This document shows, in pieces, positions 47,451 to 56,572 of a DNA stretch of 64,000 nucleotides. The DNA is taken from positions 2,108,001 through 2,172,000 of the forward strand of contig NZ_CP071848.1 of NCBI RefSeq assembly GCF_023716565.1. The letters are read 5' to 3'. Every line of letters starts with the position of its first letter. Position 1 is the first letter of the stretch. The DNA is from Vibrio sp. SCSIO 43136 (lineage in GTDB: Bacteria; Pseudomonadota; Gammaproteobacteria; Enterobacterales; Vibrionaceae). A program made the translations under genes and the position numbers. The notes beneath the pieces are model-generated. The model searched no databases. It had not been told where the DNA came from and saw only the letters and a list, made by a program, of their open reading frames with translations.

Positions 47451-48002
47451 ATGTTACCTAGCTTAATCATTACCAGCCTCATTATGGTGCTGGCTCAATT
47501 GCCCGCATTACACCCTCTCCTCAACTGGGATGCAAGCCTTATTCAACAGGGCCAGTATTGGCGAATCTTAACCGCTCACTTTACCCACACTAACTGGACC
47601 CATTTAGCGATGAATTGTGCTGGGTTATGGGTGATTTGCTGGTTTTTCCGTGATAGTTGGTCAACGAAACGTTTTTGGATGGCGCTCACTGTGATAAGTC
47701 TTTTGGTGAGCATGACCTTGCCACTGACTAACACCCAATGGTACGCAGGATTGTCTGCTGTGCTTCATGGGCTATTTGCTTTGTTTGCGGTAATTGAAAT
47801 CATCAATGGTCGTCACACTAGTGTGTGGTTATTGGTAGGACTTACAGTAAAAATAGGTTGGGAAAATCTCGCAGGGCCATCACACAGTACCGAGGCAATG
47901 ATTAACGCAAGAGTGGCTGTCGAGGCCCACTTAGCGGGCGCTATTGCCGGGCTATTGCTTGGGTTGACTATCTACTTGAGAAAAAGATTAGATATTAAAT
48001 AA
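47451..48002 (+). CDS. rrtA: Rhombosortase
   Basis: 183-residue intramembrane serine protease of the rhomboid superfamily that cuts GlyGly-CTERM proteins at the inner membrane before type II export. About six transmembrane helices. The catalytic Ser102 sits in WYAGLSAVLHG and the catalytic His160 in VEAHLAGAIAG; HFTHTNWTHLAMN near 43-55 is the conserved L1 region. No GlyGly-CTERM substrate is visible in this window. A second in-frame ATG at 47484 would lose half of helix 1. Confidence 0.9.
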   Translation: MLPSLIITSLIMVLAQLPALHPLLNWDASLIQQGQYWRILTAHFTHTNWTHLAMNCAGLWVICWFFRDSWSTKRFWMALTVISLLVSMTLPLTNTQWYAGLSAVLHGLFALFAVIEIINGRHTSVWLLVGLTVKIGWENLAGPSHSTEAMINARVAVEAHLAGAIAGLLLGLTIYLRKRLDIK

Positions 48003-48075
48003 TTTTTGCTTATCAAAAAGGGGGCAAATCGATATGCTTAGGTTCGTCAGAGACTAATAGAGAAGATTTATCTTC

Positions 48076-48363
48076 ATGCGCTTTATTGCCCAAAGACTGA
48101 TCCCAGTGACTATCTTTTTGCTCATTATTGGCCAGCTATTTGGCTACGGGCAGACTGGGGCTGAATGGTATTTTTACTTCAGTGACCACACTAACCAAGA
48201 CATCGTTGTCGGCTACCCATTTAACTACATCAATTACAACGGTAAGTTTGATAGCTGGCATTTTCACGTCGACCGCTTCGCAATGAGTGCCATTTTTTGT
48301 GCAGTTTCTGTGGCTATTGCTAGGTTTGCTCAGCGCAATCTAGTTAAAACTAAACAGAAGTAA
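48076..48363 (+). CDS. Small membrane protein of unknown function
   Basis: 95 residues with two hydrophobic segments, about 7-24 (RLIPVTIFLLIIGQLFGY) and 68-84 (FAMSAIFCAVSVAIARF). Between them is a probably periplasmic loop rich in Tyr, Asn and His (DIVVGYPFNYINYNG, SWHFHVDRF). No family recognised. Lies between rrtA and the decayed ccdAB pair. Confidence 0.65.
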   Translation: MRFIAQRLIPVTIFLLIIGQLFGYGQTGAEWYFYFSDHTNQDIVVGYPFNYINYNGKFDSWHFHVDRFAMSAIFCAVSVAIARFAQRNLVKTKQK

Positions 48364-48424
48364 CTCATTGCGGTGAATCGAGTTCTTGAGTATTGGTAAT
48401 AGAGATCTACTGGGAGTAAACGAA

Positions 48425-48718
48425 TCAAAAGCCCAAGAACAGCATGTCCAACGCATCCATAACTTCTTTATGATGGTCACTCAAATCGGTAACGAATTCT
48501 CTTAGTTCTATTTGAGATACTGCAGCAAGGAACTGTGTCAACATAACAATTTGCTTACCTTCTACCTCGAAAATCGGATTAAGCGTATTCGCAGGCTTAG
48601 GTGAACTGTCATATTCAAGAAGAGGAACGACGACTCTGGTTGTTAGACCATCAAGTAAGTCAGTTTGTAAGTCGAGTAGCAAGTTATTGTCATTGCGTTA
48701 AACACTCAATCTAGGCAT
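48425..48718 (-). pseudogene. ccdB: ccdB toxin gene with an in-frame stop at codon 7
   Basis: The frame opens with ATG 48718, overlapping the ccdA stop as TGATG, and encodes MPRLSV, then TAA at 48698-48700, then continues in the same frame as RNDNNLLLDLQTDLLDGLTT to DMLFLGF. The downstream part is plainly CcdB (LLDLQTDLLDGL, TRVVVPL, LSDHHKEVMDALDMLF). A tyrosine normally follows SV at this point, so TAA most likely replaced TAC or TAT. A few residues before LLLDLQ also seem missing. Restarting at TTG 48682 would drop 12 residues. The gyrase toxin is probably not made. Confidence 0.8.
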
Positions 48719-48957
48719 CAATAAGATTTAAATCTTGCAAGTGGGAGCCCATGCATCTCCACGTAGTTATTTGAGCTTTCTATTGCAACTTGATTTTCTT
48801 CCAGCCAAAGCGATTTCTTTAGCTCGTTACTGCTTACATCAATAGCCTGCTCAGAATTTCGTGGTTTGCACTTAGTCAGTTCAACACTTTCACTCAACGT
48901 CTTACTCGGTGAGCTTGGTCCAATGAACTGATATTTACCTGACTCTACTGGGTTCAT
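48718..48957 (-). pseudogene. ccdA: CcdA antitoxin, degenerate N-terminal domain
   Basis: 79 codons from ATG 48957 (TTG 48969 is also in frame). The C-terminal toxin-binding part (KKSLWLEENQVAIESSNNYV then EMHGLPLARF) is clear CcdA. The DNA-binding half is abnormal: TLSESVELTKCKPRN runs straight into SEQAIDVSSN, where CcdA usually has six or seven more residues (NINLSATL type). A short in-frame deletion through the ribbon-helix-helix is the likely cause. The tail may still bind toxin; self-regulation is doubtful. Confidence 0.6.
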
Positions 48958-48973
48958 AAAGGTTTCCAAATCA

Positions 48974-49008
48974 CACCAACACCTCTTGCAGTGTAAGCGA
49001 TGTTGGTG
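48974..49008. terminator. Hairpin between comEA-like and ccdA genes
   Basis: CACCAACA and TGTTGGTG form an 8-bp stem with a 19-base loop, T5 on the plus side and TGATTT on the minus side. Probably ends the ComEA-like transcript. Confidence 0.55.
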
Positions 49009-49027
49009 CGTTTTTCACTATCGGCCA

Positions 49028-49321
49028 CTAGAGCTTGATACGCTCACGATTCTTCTCAACCGTCGCATTGCCAATCCCTTTCACTTCTGCTAGCTCATCG
49101 GCCGACTTGAACTTGCCATTGGCATCTCGGTATTCAACGATCTTTTCCGCTTTAGATTGCCCGATACCTTTTAGCAAGGTTGCCAACTCTTGGGCGGTTG
49201 CGGTGTTGATGTTCACCGTGATTTCAATGCCTTCATACTTATCTGCTTTGGTTTCTTCGGCAATTGATAGTGGCGATAAAATCAACGCTATACTCAATAG
49301 CAGAGTTTTCAACGCATTCAT
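49028..49321 (-). CDS. ComEA-like helix-hairpin-helix protein
   Basis: 97 residues from ATG 49321, preceded by AAGGAG; the frame is open 32 codons further upstream without a good start. A signal peptide (MNALKTLLLSIALILSPLSIA) leads to a periplasmic double helix-hairpin-helix: INTATAQELATLLKGIGQSKA and ADELAEVKGIGNATVEKNRE. In Vibrio, ComEA binds incoming DNA in the periplasm during transformation. It lies just downstream of ppiD, as ybaV does in E. coli. Confidence 0.88.
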   Translation of the reverse strand: MNALKTLLLSIALILSPLSIAEETKADKYEGIEITVNINTATAQELATLLKGIGQSKAEKIVEYRDANGKFKSADELAEVKGIGNATVEKNRERIKL

Positions 49322-49421
49322 AAACGCTCCTTGTAGTTGTGAGTGACTGAATTTTAGGGGGGGAACGTCAATAACAATGAGCGTCACGAAAGGAAAAATG
49401 AAGCGGGTTTTACTCAAAACA

Positions 49422-49448
49422 AAACGGGCTGCATAGCGCAGCCCGTTT
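49422..49448 (-). terminator. Terminator of ppiD
   Basis: AAACGGGCTGC/GCAGCCCGTTT perfect 11-bp stem, loop ATAGC, followed on the minus strand by TGTTTTG. 28 bases past the stop. Confidence 0.88.
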
Positions 49449-49475
49449 GATAAACAGCATGTTTACATCGATGAA

Positions 49476-51335
49476 TTAGTTGGTTTCCACAACGTAATAC
49501 TCGATATCAGCCTCGTTGCGTAGCGTCGTCAGAGTTGCTTCTAGGTCTTGCTGCGCTGTCGTTCTTACCAACTGAGCACCGATTTGCTCATTGTATGCTG
49601 GCTCAATTTCAGCTTTCACACCGGTAAGTTCAACAATCACAATGTTACCCTGCATATCTTGCGTCTTAGCGAACTCAGGTTGACCTTCTGCAGGCTTAAC
49701 CATCGCAAATACTGTATTTGCTAGTGGGTTACCGCGGTCAATGCTTTCAGACTCACCAAACGCTAGCTCATTAGCTTCTAGAGAGCTGGTGTTGCCTTCT
49801 TTAAGCTCTGCAATCAGGCTCTCACCTAACTCACTTGCTTGCTTCTCAGCTTTCGCTTTTGCCGCAAGCTCTTGCGCTTGTGCTTTCACTTCCTCAAGAG
49901 GAAGAACCGTTTCATCACGTTGGTCATCCACACGAACAACAATCACGTGCTCAGGAGCCACTTCAACTACCGCAGAGTTAAGACCAGTGTCTTTTACTTC
50001 TGGATCGAGAATTGCTTGCATTACGCTTGGCGTCAGTAACACCTGAGGTGCATCGGCTTGCGAAACGAAGTCAGTGTTAACCACAGTGCCATCGATAGCT
50101 TGTGCTGCATCTTCTAGTGAATCTGGGAATTCAAATGCAACGCGCTCAAGTTCAGTTTGAAGCTCGTAGAAGCGCTCAATCGCCTGCGAATCTTGCAATT
50201 CTTGGGTGATGTCCGCAGCAACTTGCTCAAATGGCTTAGCTTCAGGTGCTTTTAGCTCGTCCAGTTTAATGATGTGGTAACCAAAGCCAGACTTTACAAG
50301 ACCCGTCATTTCACCAGCGTTTTGCAGTGCGAAAGCTGCTTCTTCAAACGCAGGGTCCGTTGCACCACGCTCGATCCAACCTAGAGAACCGCCTTCTTCA
50401 GCGCTGCCTGGGTCTTCAGATTTCTCTTGAGCCACTTGCACAAAATCAGCGCCTGCGTTGATTTCATCAAGGATTGCCTGAGCTTTTGCTTCGTCATCGC
50501 CTTGAACTAGGATGTGGCTAAGCTTGCGCTGCTCTTCAGTAGAGTAAAGCGCTAGGTGCTCATCGTAGTATGTCTTCGCTTGCTCTTCAGAAACACTGAT
50601 TTGGTCTTTAAGTGCAGCAGCAGATAGCTCAACGTAACCCACTTTCACTTGCTCTGGACGAGTAAACTGAGCTGGGTTTTGTTGGTAATAGGTTTGTAGC
50701 TCTTCGTCTGAGATTTCAACATTCGCTGCGAATTTCTCGACGTCTAGCGTTAGTGTGCGGATATCACGCTGCTGAGTGATCAGCAGGCCCTGAGACTCAA
50801 CTTCACTTGGCAGGCTAAACTCACTACCTTGCAGTGCAAGCAGCAGCTGGTTACGAACTTCATCTCGACGAACCGTTTCAGCGTAGCCTTCAGGAGTGAA
50901 ACCCGCACGGCGAAGTGCTTGTGCATAAATTTCTTGGTCGAACTTACCATCGTTTTGGAAGTACGGCATCTCAACGATCATTTGACGTACTTGCTCATCG
51001 CTGATGCGTAGACCTAGCGACTTAGCGTGTTGCTCAAGCAGGATATCGTTGATCATGCGATCAAGAACTGATTTGCGGAATTGTTGAGCGTAGCTTGGGT
51101 CGCCTAGTAGAGTGGCAAAGTAATCACCTAGCTGTGCTTGCATACGATTACGTTCGTTTTGGTAAGCTTGCTCAAACTCACCACGGCTGATTTCTACGTC
51201 GCCCACTTTAGCTGCTGCCGCTGCACCACCGCCAAGGTAGCCACTTACACCAGTAAAGATGAAAGAAAGAATGATGACCCCAAGGATCACCTTAATTGCG
51301 ACGCTGTTTGCGCCATCGCGCAACCGATCCATCAT
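49476..51335 (-). CDS. ppiD: Peptidyl-prolyl isomerase PpiD
   Basis: 619 residues; inner-membrane chaperone attached to the Sec translocon. A single anchor lies at about 12-35 (VAIKVILGVIILSFIFTGVSGYL). A SurA-like N-terminal chaperone region follows, then a parvulin domain near 265-365 (RKLSHILVQGDDEAK, DPGSAEEGGSLGWIERG, GFGYHIIKLDEL) and a C-terminal region. Parvulin domains of PpiD are often catalytically weak. First of the ppiD-hupB-lon-clpX-clpP-tig cluster from this end. Confidence 0.96.
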   Translation of the reverse strand: MMDRLRDGANSVAIKVILGVIILSFIFTGVSGYLGGGAAAAAKVGDVEISRGEFEQAYQNERNRMQAQLGDYFATLLGDPSYAQQFRKSVLDRMINDILLEQHAKSLGLRISDEQVRQMIVEMPYFQNDGKFDQEIYAQALRRAGFTPEGYAETVRRDEVRNQLLLALQGSEFSLPSEVESQGLLITQQRDIRTLTLDVEKFAANVEISDEELQTYYQQNPAQFTRPEQVKVGYVELSAAALKDQISVSEEQAKTYYDEHLALYSTEEQRKLSHILVQGDDEAKAQAILDEINAGADFVQVAQEKSEDPGSAEEGGSLGWIERGATDPAFEEAAFALQNAGEMTGLVKSGFGYHIIKLDELKAPEAKPFEQVAADITQELQDSQAIERFYELQTELERVAFEFPDSLEDAAQAIDGTVVNTDFVSQADAPQVLLTPSVMQAILDPEVKDTGLNSAVVEVAPEHVIVVRVDDQRDETVLPLEEVKAQAQELAAKAKAEKQASELGESLIAELKEGNTSSLEANELAFGESESIDRGNPLANTVFAMVKPAEGQPEFAKTQDMQGNIVIVELTGVKAEIEPAYNEQIGAQLVRTTAQQDLEATLTTLRNEADIEYYVVETN

Positions 51336-51420
51336 GACTTAAATACTCTCCAAAAAATGGCCGCTAGCCTTGTGCTCACGCGGCGTGCTCAATTGAGCGG
51401 ACTTGTGTCGATAATATCAG

Positions 51421-51455
51421 AAAAAGAAATGCGCACCATATAGATGCGCATTTTT
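51421..51455 (-). terminator. Terminator after hupB
   Basis: On the minus strand AAATGCGCA/TGCGCATTT with a 9-base loop, followed by CTTTTTC. A second hairpin, CAGCGTTT/AAACGCTG, lies nearer hupB at about 51472-51504. Confidence 0.75.
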
Positions 51456-51540
51456 GAGAGATTATTATCAGCGTTTTTCGGCGAGTTTTACCAAACGCTG
51501 ACTTTTTAATCAGCTAATTCTTACCAAAAGCGGTATTTGA

Positions 51541-51813
51541 TTAGTTACAAGCGTCTTTAAGCGCTTTACCAGCTTTGAAAGATGGTACTTTCGCTTCTGC
51601 GATTTGGATCTCTTCACCAGTCTTAGGGTTACGACCTGTACGAGCTGCACGAGTACGTACGCTGAAAGTACCGAAGCCAACTAGTGCAACTTGGTCGTCT
51701 GATTGAAGAGTATCACTTACAGCTTCGATGAATGCGTCTAGAGCACGGCCTGCTGAAGCTTTAGAAATGTCTGCGTTTTCTGCGATTTTTTCTACTAATT
51801 GTGTTTTGTTCAC
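51541..51813 (-). CDS. hupB: DNA-binding protein HU-beta
   Basis: 90-residue nucleoid protein. [30 protein letters not shown] forms the helical base, [28 protein letters not shown] the beta-arm with the conserved RNP tip that intercalates in DNA, and [14 protein letters not shown] the last helix. Codon use is biased, as for an abundant protein. Downstream of lon on the same strand, as in E. coli. Confidence 0.97.
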   Translation of the reverse strand: MNKTQLVEKIAENADISKASAGRALDAFIEAVSDTLQSDDQVALVGFGTFSVRTRAARTGRNPKTGEEIQIAEAKVPSFKAGKALKDACN

Positions 51814-52012
51814 TTTAGGTTCCCCTTTACTGCCAACTACGTTCCTTTAGTGGCATTCGTTCCATTAAATAGATTAGTTATTTTTAGGCAAGCCCTTGTG
51901 GATAAAGGCGTTACCCTTGGTGATTTAACTTAGCGCCCAGAAAAAACGCTGACAAGCCTTTTGAGCGTTGTCAGCGGATTTCTTTTAATGATTTTTGCAG
52001 CAGGTCACTATT

Positions 52013-54358
52013 TTATTGACCTAGCGACACCCCTGAAGGGTCATTCTCTAGTGCAATGGTCAGCACTTCGTCAATCCACTGCACCGGCTTCACCGTCAGA
52101 TCAGCGATAACATTTTCTGGAATTTCTTCCAAATCACGCTCGTTGTCCTTAGGAATCACCACGGTTTTGATGCCGCCGCGGTGCGCTGCCAGCAACTTCT
52201 CTTTCAAGCCACCAATAGGCAGAACTTCACCACGAAGAGTGATTTCACCTGTCATACCCACATCCGCTTTCACAGGGTTACCTGTGAGGCTAGAAACAAG
52301 TGCTGTACACATTGCGATACCTGCACTAGGGCCATCTTTTGGTGTAGCGCCTTCAGGCACGTGTACGTGAATGTCACGCTTCTCGTAGAAGTCTTCGTTA
52401 ATACCAAGCTTCTGTGCACGAGCACGTACTACAGTCATAGCCGCTTGAATCGACTCTTTCATCACGTCGCCAAGAGAACCTGTTTGCGTTAGCTTGCCTT
52501 TACCTGGCATCGCTTCGGTCTCGATAGTCAGCAGGTCACCACCCACTTGAGTCCACGCAAGACCAGTTACTTGACCGATACGGTTGTTGTCGTCTGCTTT
52601 ACCGTAATCGTGACGTTGAACACCTAGGTAATCTTTTAGGTTGTCGATAGAAACGGTTACTGTCTTGAGATCTTTGTCTAGCAGGATGTTCTTCACTGCT
52701 TTACGACAGATCTTCGAGATTTCACGCTCTAGGCTACGAACACCCGCTTCACGCGTGTAGTAACGAATGATGCCGATGATGGCCGAATCTTCGATCTCGA
52801 TTTCACCTTTCTTCAGACCGTTACGCTCAATCTGCTTAGACACCAAGTGGCGCTTAGCGATATTAAGCTTCTCGTCTTCGGTGTAACCCGATAGACGAAT
52901 CACTTCCATACGGTCAAGCAAAGGACCCGGAATGTCCATGGAGTTCGATGTAGCAACGAACATCACATCAGACAGGTCGTAATCAACCTCTAGGTAATGA
53001 TCGTTAAACGCATTGTTCTGCTCAGGGTCAAGTACTTCTAAGAGCGCAGATGACGGATCACCACGCATGTCTGAAGACATCTTATCGATCTCATCAAGTA
53101 GGAACAGTGGGTTCTTCACGCCAACTTTTGACATCTTCTGAATAAGCTTGCCTGGCATAGAACCGATGTAAGTACGGCGGTGACCACGGATTTCCGCTTC
53201 ATCGCGTACGCCGCCTAGCGCCATACGAGTGTATTTACGACCTGTTGCCGCTGCAATCGAGCGACCTAGTGAGGTTTTACCAACACCAGGAGGACCAACA
53301 AGACAAAGGATTGGACCTTTTAGCTTGTTGATACGATTTTGGACCGCTAAGTACTCAAGGATACGTTCTTTAACACGCTCTAGACCATAGTGGTCCTCAT
53401 TAAGAATTTCTTCTGCTTTAGACAGATCTTTCTTAACTTTAGAGCGCTTGTTCCAAGGCACACCAACCATCCAGTCGATGTAGCTACGAACGACAGTCGC
53501 TTCTGCCGACATCGGAGACATCATCTTAAGCTTAGATAGCTCTTGCTCCGTCTTCTCTTTGGCATCTTTAGGCATTTTCGACTCTTCGATCTTCTTCTTC
53601 AGAGTCTCGAATTCGTCTGGAGCATCTTCCATCTCACCAAGTTCTTTCTGAATCGCTTTCATTTGCTCATTCAGGTAGTACTCGCGCTGGGATTTCTCCA
53701 TTTGTTTTTTAACACGATTACGAATGCGTTTTTCAACTTGCAGTAAGTCGATCTCCGATTCCATCTGTCCCATTAGGAACTCAAGACGCTCATTCACATC
53801 AAGAATTTCTAGCACTTGCTGCTTATCATCAAGCTTAAGTGGCATATGAGCTGCGATAGTATCGGCAAGGCGCGCCGCATCTTCGATACCGCTTAAAGAC
53901 GTCAGTACTTCTGGTGGGATCTTCTTGTTTAGCTTAATGAAGCCTTCGAATTGGTTAATCGCACTGCGAACGACCACTTCGTGCTCTTTCTCATCCAATT
54001 CTGGAGTCGCAAGGTACTCAGCGTCAGCGACGAAAAAGTCGTTTTCAACAAACTGATGAATGCGCGCACGCTGCTGGCCTTCAACCAACACTTTAACCGT
54101 GCCGTCAGGCAACTTTAATAGCTGAAGAATCGTTGCAACTGTACCAGTGCTAAATAGGTCATCGATCACCGGCTCGTCGGTATCTGCTTGCTTTTGTGCC
54201 ACAAGTAGAACTTGCTTGTTGGCTTCCATTGCCGACTCTAGGCAACGAATCGATTTTTCACGACCAACAAACAGAGGGATAACCATGTGAGGGTATACCA
54301 CAACATCGCGTAGTGGTAACACGGGGATTTCGATACGCTCGGAACGCTCCAAGTTCAT
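52013..54358 (-). CDS. lon: ATP-dependent protease Lon
   Basis: 781 residues. The N-terminal substrate domain (IPVLPLRDVVVYPHMVIPLF) is followed by a coiled region, the AAA+ module with Walker A GPPGVGKTSLGRSIA near 356-370 and Walker B LFLLDEIDKM, then the protease domain with catalytic Ser in DGPSAGIAMCTA and Lys in PIGGLKEKLLAAHRGG. Degrades misfolded and short-lived proteins, including most CcdA- and ParD-type antitoxins. A terminator separates it from clpX. Confidence 0.98.
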   Translation of the reverse strand: MNLERSERIEIPVLPLRDVVVYPHMVIPLFVGREKSIRCLESAMEANKQVLLVAQKQADTDEPVIDDLFSTGTVATILQLLKLPDGTVKVLVEGQQRARIHQFVENDFFVADAEYLATPELDEKEHEVVVRSAINQFEGFIKLNKKIPPEVLTSLSGIEDAARLADTIAAHMPLKLDDKQQVLEILDVNERLEFLMGQMESEIDLLQVEKRIRNRVKKQMEKSQREYYLNEQMKAIQKELGEMEDAPDEFETLKKKIEESKMPKDAKEKTEQELSKLKMMSPMSAEATVVRSYIDWMVGVPWNKRSKVKKDLSKAEEILNEDHYGLERVKERILEYLAVQNRINKLKGPILCLVGPPGVGKTSLGRSIAAATGRKYTRMALGGVRDEAEIRGHRRTYIGSMPGKLIQKMSKVGVKNPLFLLDEIDKMSSDMRGDPSSALLEVLDPEQNNAFNDHYLEVDYDLSDVMFVATSNSMDIPGPLLDRMEVIRLSGYTEDEKLNIAKRHLVSKQIERNGLKKGEIEIEDSAIIGIIRYYTREAGVRSLEREISKICRKAVKNILLDKDLKTVTVSIDNLKDYLGVQRHDYGKADDNNRIGQVTGLAWTQVGGDLLTIETEAMPGKGKLTQTGSLGDVMKESIQAAMTVVRARAQKLGINEDFYEKRDIHVHVPEGATPKDGPSAGIAMCTALVSSLTGNPVKADVGMTGEITLRGEVLPIGGLKEKLLAAHRGGIKTVVIPKDNERDLEEIPENVIADLTVKPVQWIDEVLTIALENDPSGVSLGQ

Positions 54359-54429
54359 ATTTTTCTCTCTTCCGTTTCTGCTTATGAGCAGTATATGGGG
54401 GCAATTGGATTAGATTCAACGAGATAATA

Positions 54430-54456
54430 AAAAAAAAGGAGGCAATGCCTCCTTTT
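54430..54456 (-). terminator. Terminator of clpX
   Basis: On the minus strand AAAAGGAGGC/GCCTCCTTTT, loop ATT, then a run of T reaching ten. It lies between the clpX stop and the lon start, so lon has its own promoter. Confidence 0.95.
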
Positions 54457-54475
54457 CTAATTAATTGACGAAATT

Positions 54476-55756
54476 TTACTCGCCGCCAGCGACTTCTTTG
54501 TCGTTTGCTTCGTATATTAGCAGCGGTTCCGACTCGCCGTTGATAACCGACTCATCAATAACAACCTTGCTAACATCCGTTGAAGATGGAAGCTCGTACA
54601 TAGTCTCAAGAAGCACAGCTTCCAAGATAGAACGAAGGCCACGAGCACCTGTTTTGCGGTCCATCGCTTTCTTAGCGATAGCACGCAGTGCATCTTCACG
54701 GAACTCAAGCTCAACGTCTTCAATGTCGAATAGCGCTGCGTACTGTTTAGTCAGTGCGTTCTTCGGCTCACGAAGGATTTGAATCAGTGCTTCTTCATCC
54801 AGCTCAGTCAGAGTCGTCGTTACAGGAAGACGACCGATAAACTCAGGGATAAGACCGTACTTAACCAAATCTTCTGGTTCAACTTGAGTAAATAGCTCAC
54901 CCACAGTTTTGGTTTCATCTTTAGAGCGAACTTCCGCACCAAAGCCAATACCAGAACCTGTATCAACACGCTGCTCAATCACTTTATCTAGGCCGGCAAA
55001 TGCACCACCACAGATGAATAGGATCTTCGAGGTATCAACCTGTAGGAACTCTTGTTGAGGGTGCTTACGACCACCTTGTGGCGGAACTGAAGCGATAGTA
55101 CCTTCAACCAATTTAAGTAGAGCTTGCTGCACACCTTCACCCGATACGTCACGAGTGATAGATGGGTTTTCTGCTTTACGAGAGATCTTGTCGATCTCAT
55201 CAATGTAGACAATACCGCGCTCAGCTTTCGCCACGTCGTAGTCACATTTTTGTAGAAGCTTCTGGATGATGTTTTCAACGTCTTCACCCACGTAACCAGC
55301 TTCGGTTAGTGTGGTTGCGTCAGCCATAGTAAATGGCACATCCAAGAAACGCGCTAGCGTTTCAGCAAGTAGGGTTTTACCACTACCTGTAGGACCGATA
55401 AGCAAGATGTTACTCTTACCTAGTTCAACCCCTTCAGCAGTTGTATCACCGTTGCGCAGGCGTTTGTAGTGGTTATAAACCGCTACCGCCAGCACTTTTT
55501 TCGCATACTCTTGGCCGATTACGTAGTCGTCTAGATGTTCACGGATTTCACGCGGCGTAGGTAGAGCGGCGGATTCCTTCTTAGGTAAAACATCCTTGAT
55601 TTCTTCACGAATAATATCGTTGCACAAATCAACACATTCATCACAAATGTAGACTGACGGACCAGCGATGAGCTTGCGAACTTCATGCTGACTTTTGCCG
55701 CAGAAAGAACAGTAGAGTAGTTTGCCGCTACCGCCCTCTTTGCTTTTATCTGTCAT
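54476..55756 (-). CDS. clpX: ClpXP unfoldase subunit ClpX
   Basis: 426 residues. The N-terminal zinc domain is [16 protein letters not shown] with [11 protein letters not shown] (four Cys). The AAA+ module has Walker [16 protein letters not shown], Walker [11 protein letters not shown], the pore loop GYVGEDVE and the IGF loop ([10 protein letters not shown]) that docks on ClpP. Sensor and substrate residues continue to [13 protein letters not shown]. Co-oriented with clpP, 85 bp apart. Confidence 0.98.
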   Translation of the reverse strand: MTDKSKEGGSGKLLYCSFCGKSQHEVRKLIAGPSVYICDECVDLCNDIIREEIKDVLPKKESAALPTPREIREHLDDYVIGQEYAKKVLAVAVYNHYKRLRNGDTTAEGVELGKSNILLIGPTGSGKTLLAETLARFLDVPFTMADATTLTEAGYVGEDVENIIQKLLQKCDYDVAKAERGIVYIDEIDKISRKAENPSITRDVSGEGVQQALLKLVEGTIASVPPQGGRKHPQQEFLQVDTSKILFICGGAFAGLDKVIEQRVDTGSGIGFGAEVRSKDETKTVGELFTQVEPEDLVKYGLIPEFIGRLPVTTTLTELDEEALIQILREPKNALTKQYAALFDIEDVELEFREDALRAIAKKAMDRKTGARGLRSILEAVLLETMYELPSSTDVSKVVIDESVINGESEPLLIYEANDKEVAGGE

Positions 55757-55841
55757 TCGCTAACCTCTTAGCTTTTATATTTCTGATTTGAGTGTATAAC
55801 AAATTTGCTCAAAATGCGCAGGCATCTTGGCAGGCTATGGC

Positions 55842-56468
55842 TTACTTAGCGTTACGCGCCAGTACAGAGTCGACTAGGCCGTATTCTACTGCCTGGTCTG
55901 CCGCCATAAAGTTATCACGATCAGTATCACGTTCGATTACTTCAATTGGCTGGCCAGTGTGGTCAGCAAGCAATTGGTTCAGCTTCTGCTTGATGGTCAA
56001 GATTTCTTGAGCGTGGATTTGAATATCCGATGCCTGACCTTGGAAACCACCTAGCGGCTGGTGAATCATAACGCGCGAATGCGGTAGTACGTGGCGTTTG
56101 CCCTCAGCACCACCTGCAAGTAGGAACGCACCCATAGAGCACGCTTGACCCATACATACAGTGCTTACGTCTGGCTTGATGTACTGCATGGTGTCATAAA
56201 TCGACATACCTGCAGTCACACTGCCGCCTGGCGAGTTGATGTATAGGAAGATATCTTTGTCTGGGTTTTCAGACTCTAGGAATAGCATCTGAGCTACTAC
56301 TAGGTTGGCCATGTGGTCTTCCACTTGACCAGTCAGGAAGATGATGCGCTCTTTTAGAAGACGAGAGTAGATATCAAAAGAACGTTCGCCGCGGGAAGTT
56401 TGTTCCACCACCATAGGTACGAGAGCGTCAATGATTGGTGACATAGCGTTTTTTTCTTGGTAGCTCAT
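55842..56468 (-). CDS. clpP: ATP-dependent Clp protease proteolytic subunit
   Basis: 208 residues including a short propeptide before [29 protein letters not shown]. Catalytic Ser in [16 protein letters not shown] and His in [19 protein letters not shown]; the Asp of the triad follows in [12 protein letters not shown]. Forms the 14-mer chamber that works with ClpX and ClpA. The Cys beside the active Ser is a small variation on the usual GQAASMG. Confidence 0.98.
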   Translation of the reverse strand: MSYQEKNAMSPIIDALVPMVVEQTSRGERSFDIYSRLLKERIIFLTGQVEDHMANLVVAQMLFLESENPDKDIFLYINSPGGSVTAGMSIYDTMQYIKPDVSTVCMGQACSMGAFLLAGGAEGKRHVLPHSRVMIHQPLGGFQGQASDIQIHAQEILTIKQKLNQLLADHTGQPIEVIERDTDRDNFMAADQAVEYGLVDSVLARNAK

Positions 56469-56572
56469 ATTCTTATATCCCTAAATAAAATGGCCCGGAT
56501 GATTAACTCACACGGACCATTGTTAGCAGAAGAGTTAAAACAAAGTCAACTTTCTACACTCAGAAACCTGAA

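Noticed and set aside
48974..49008. Integron attC site near the ccdA remnant
   Set aside because: The hairpin lacks the GTTRRRY-type core sites and no integrase or cassette array is nearby.
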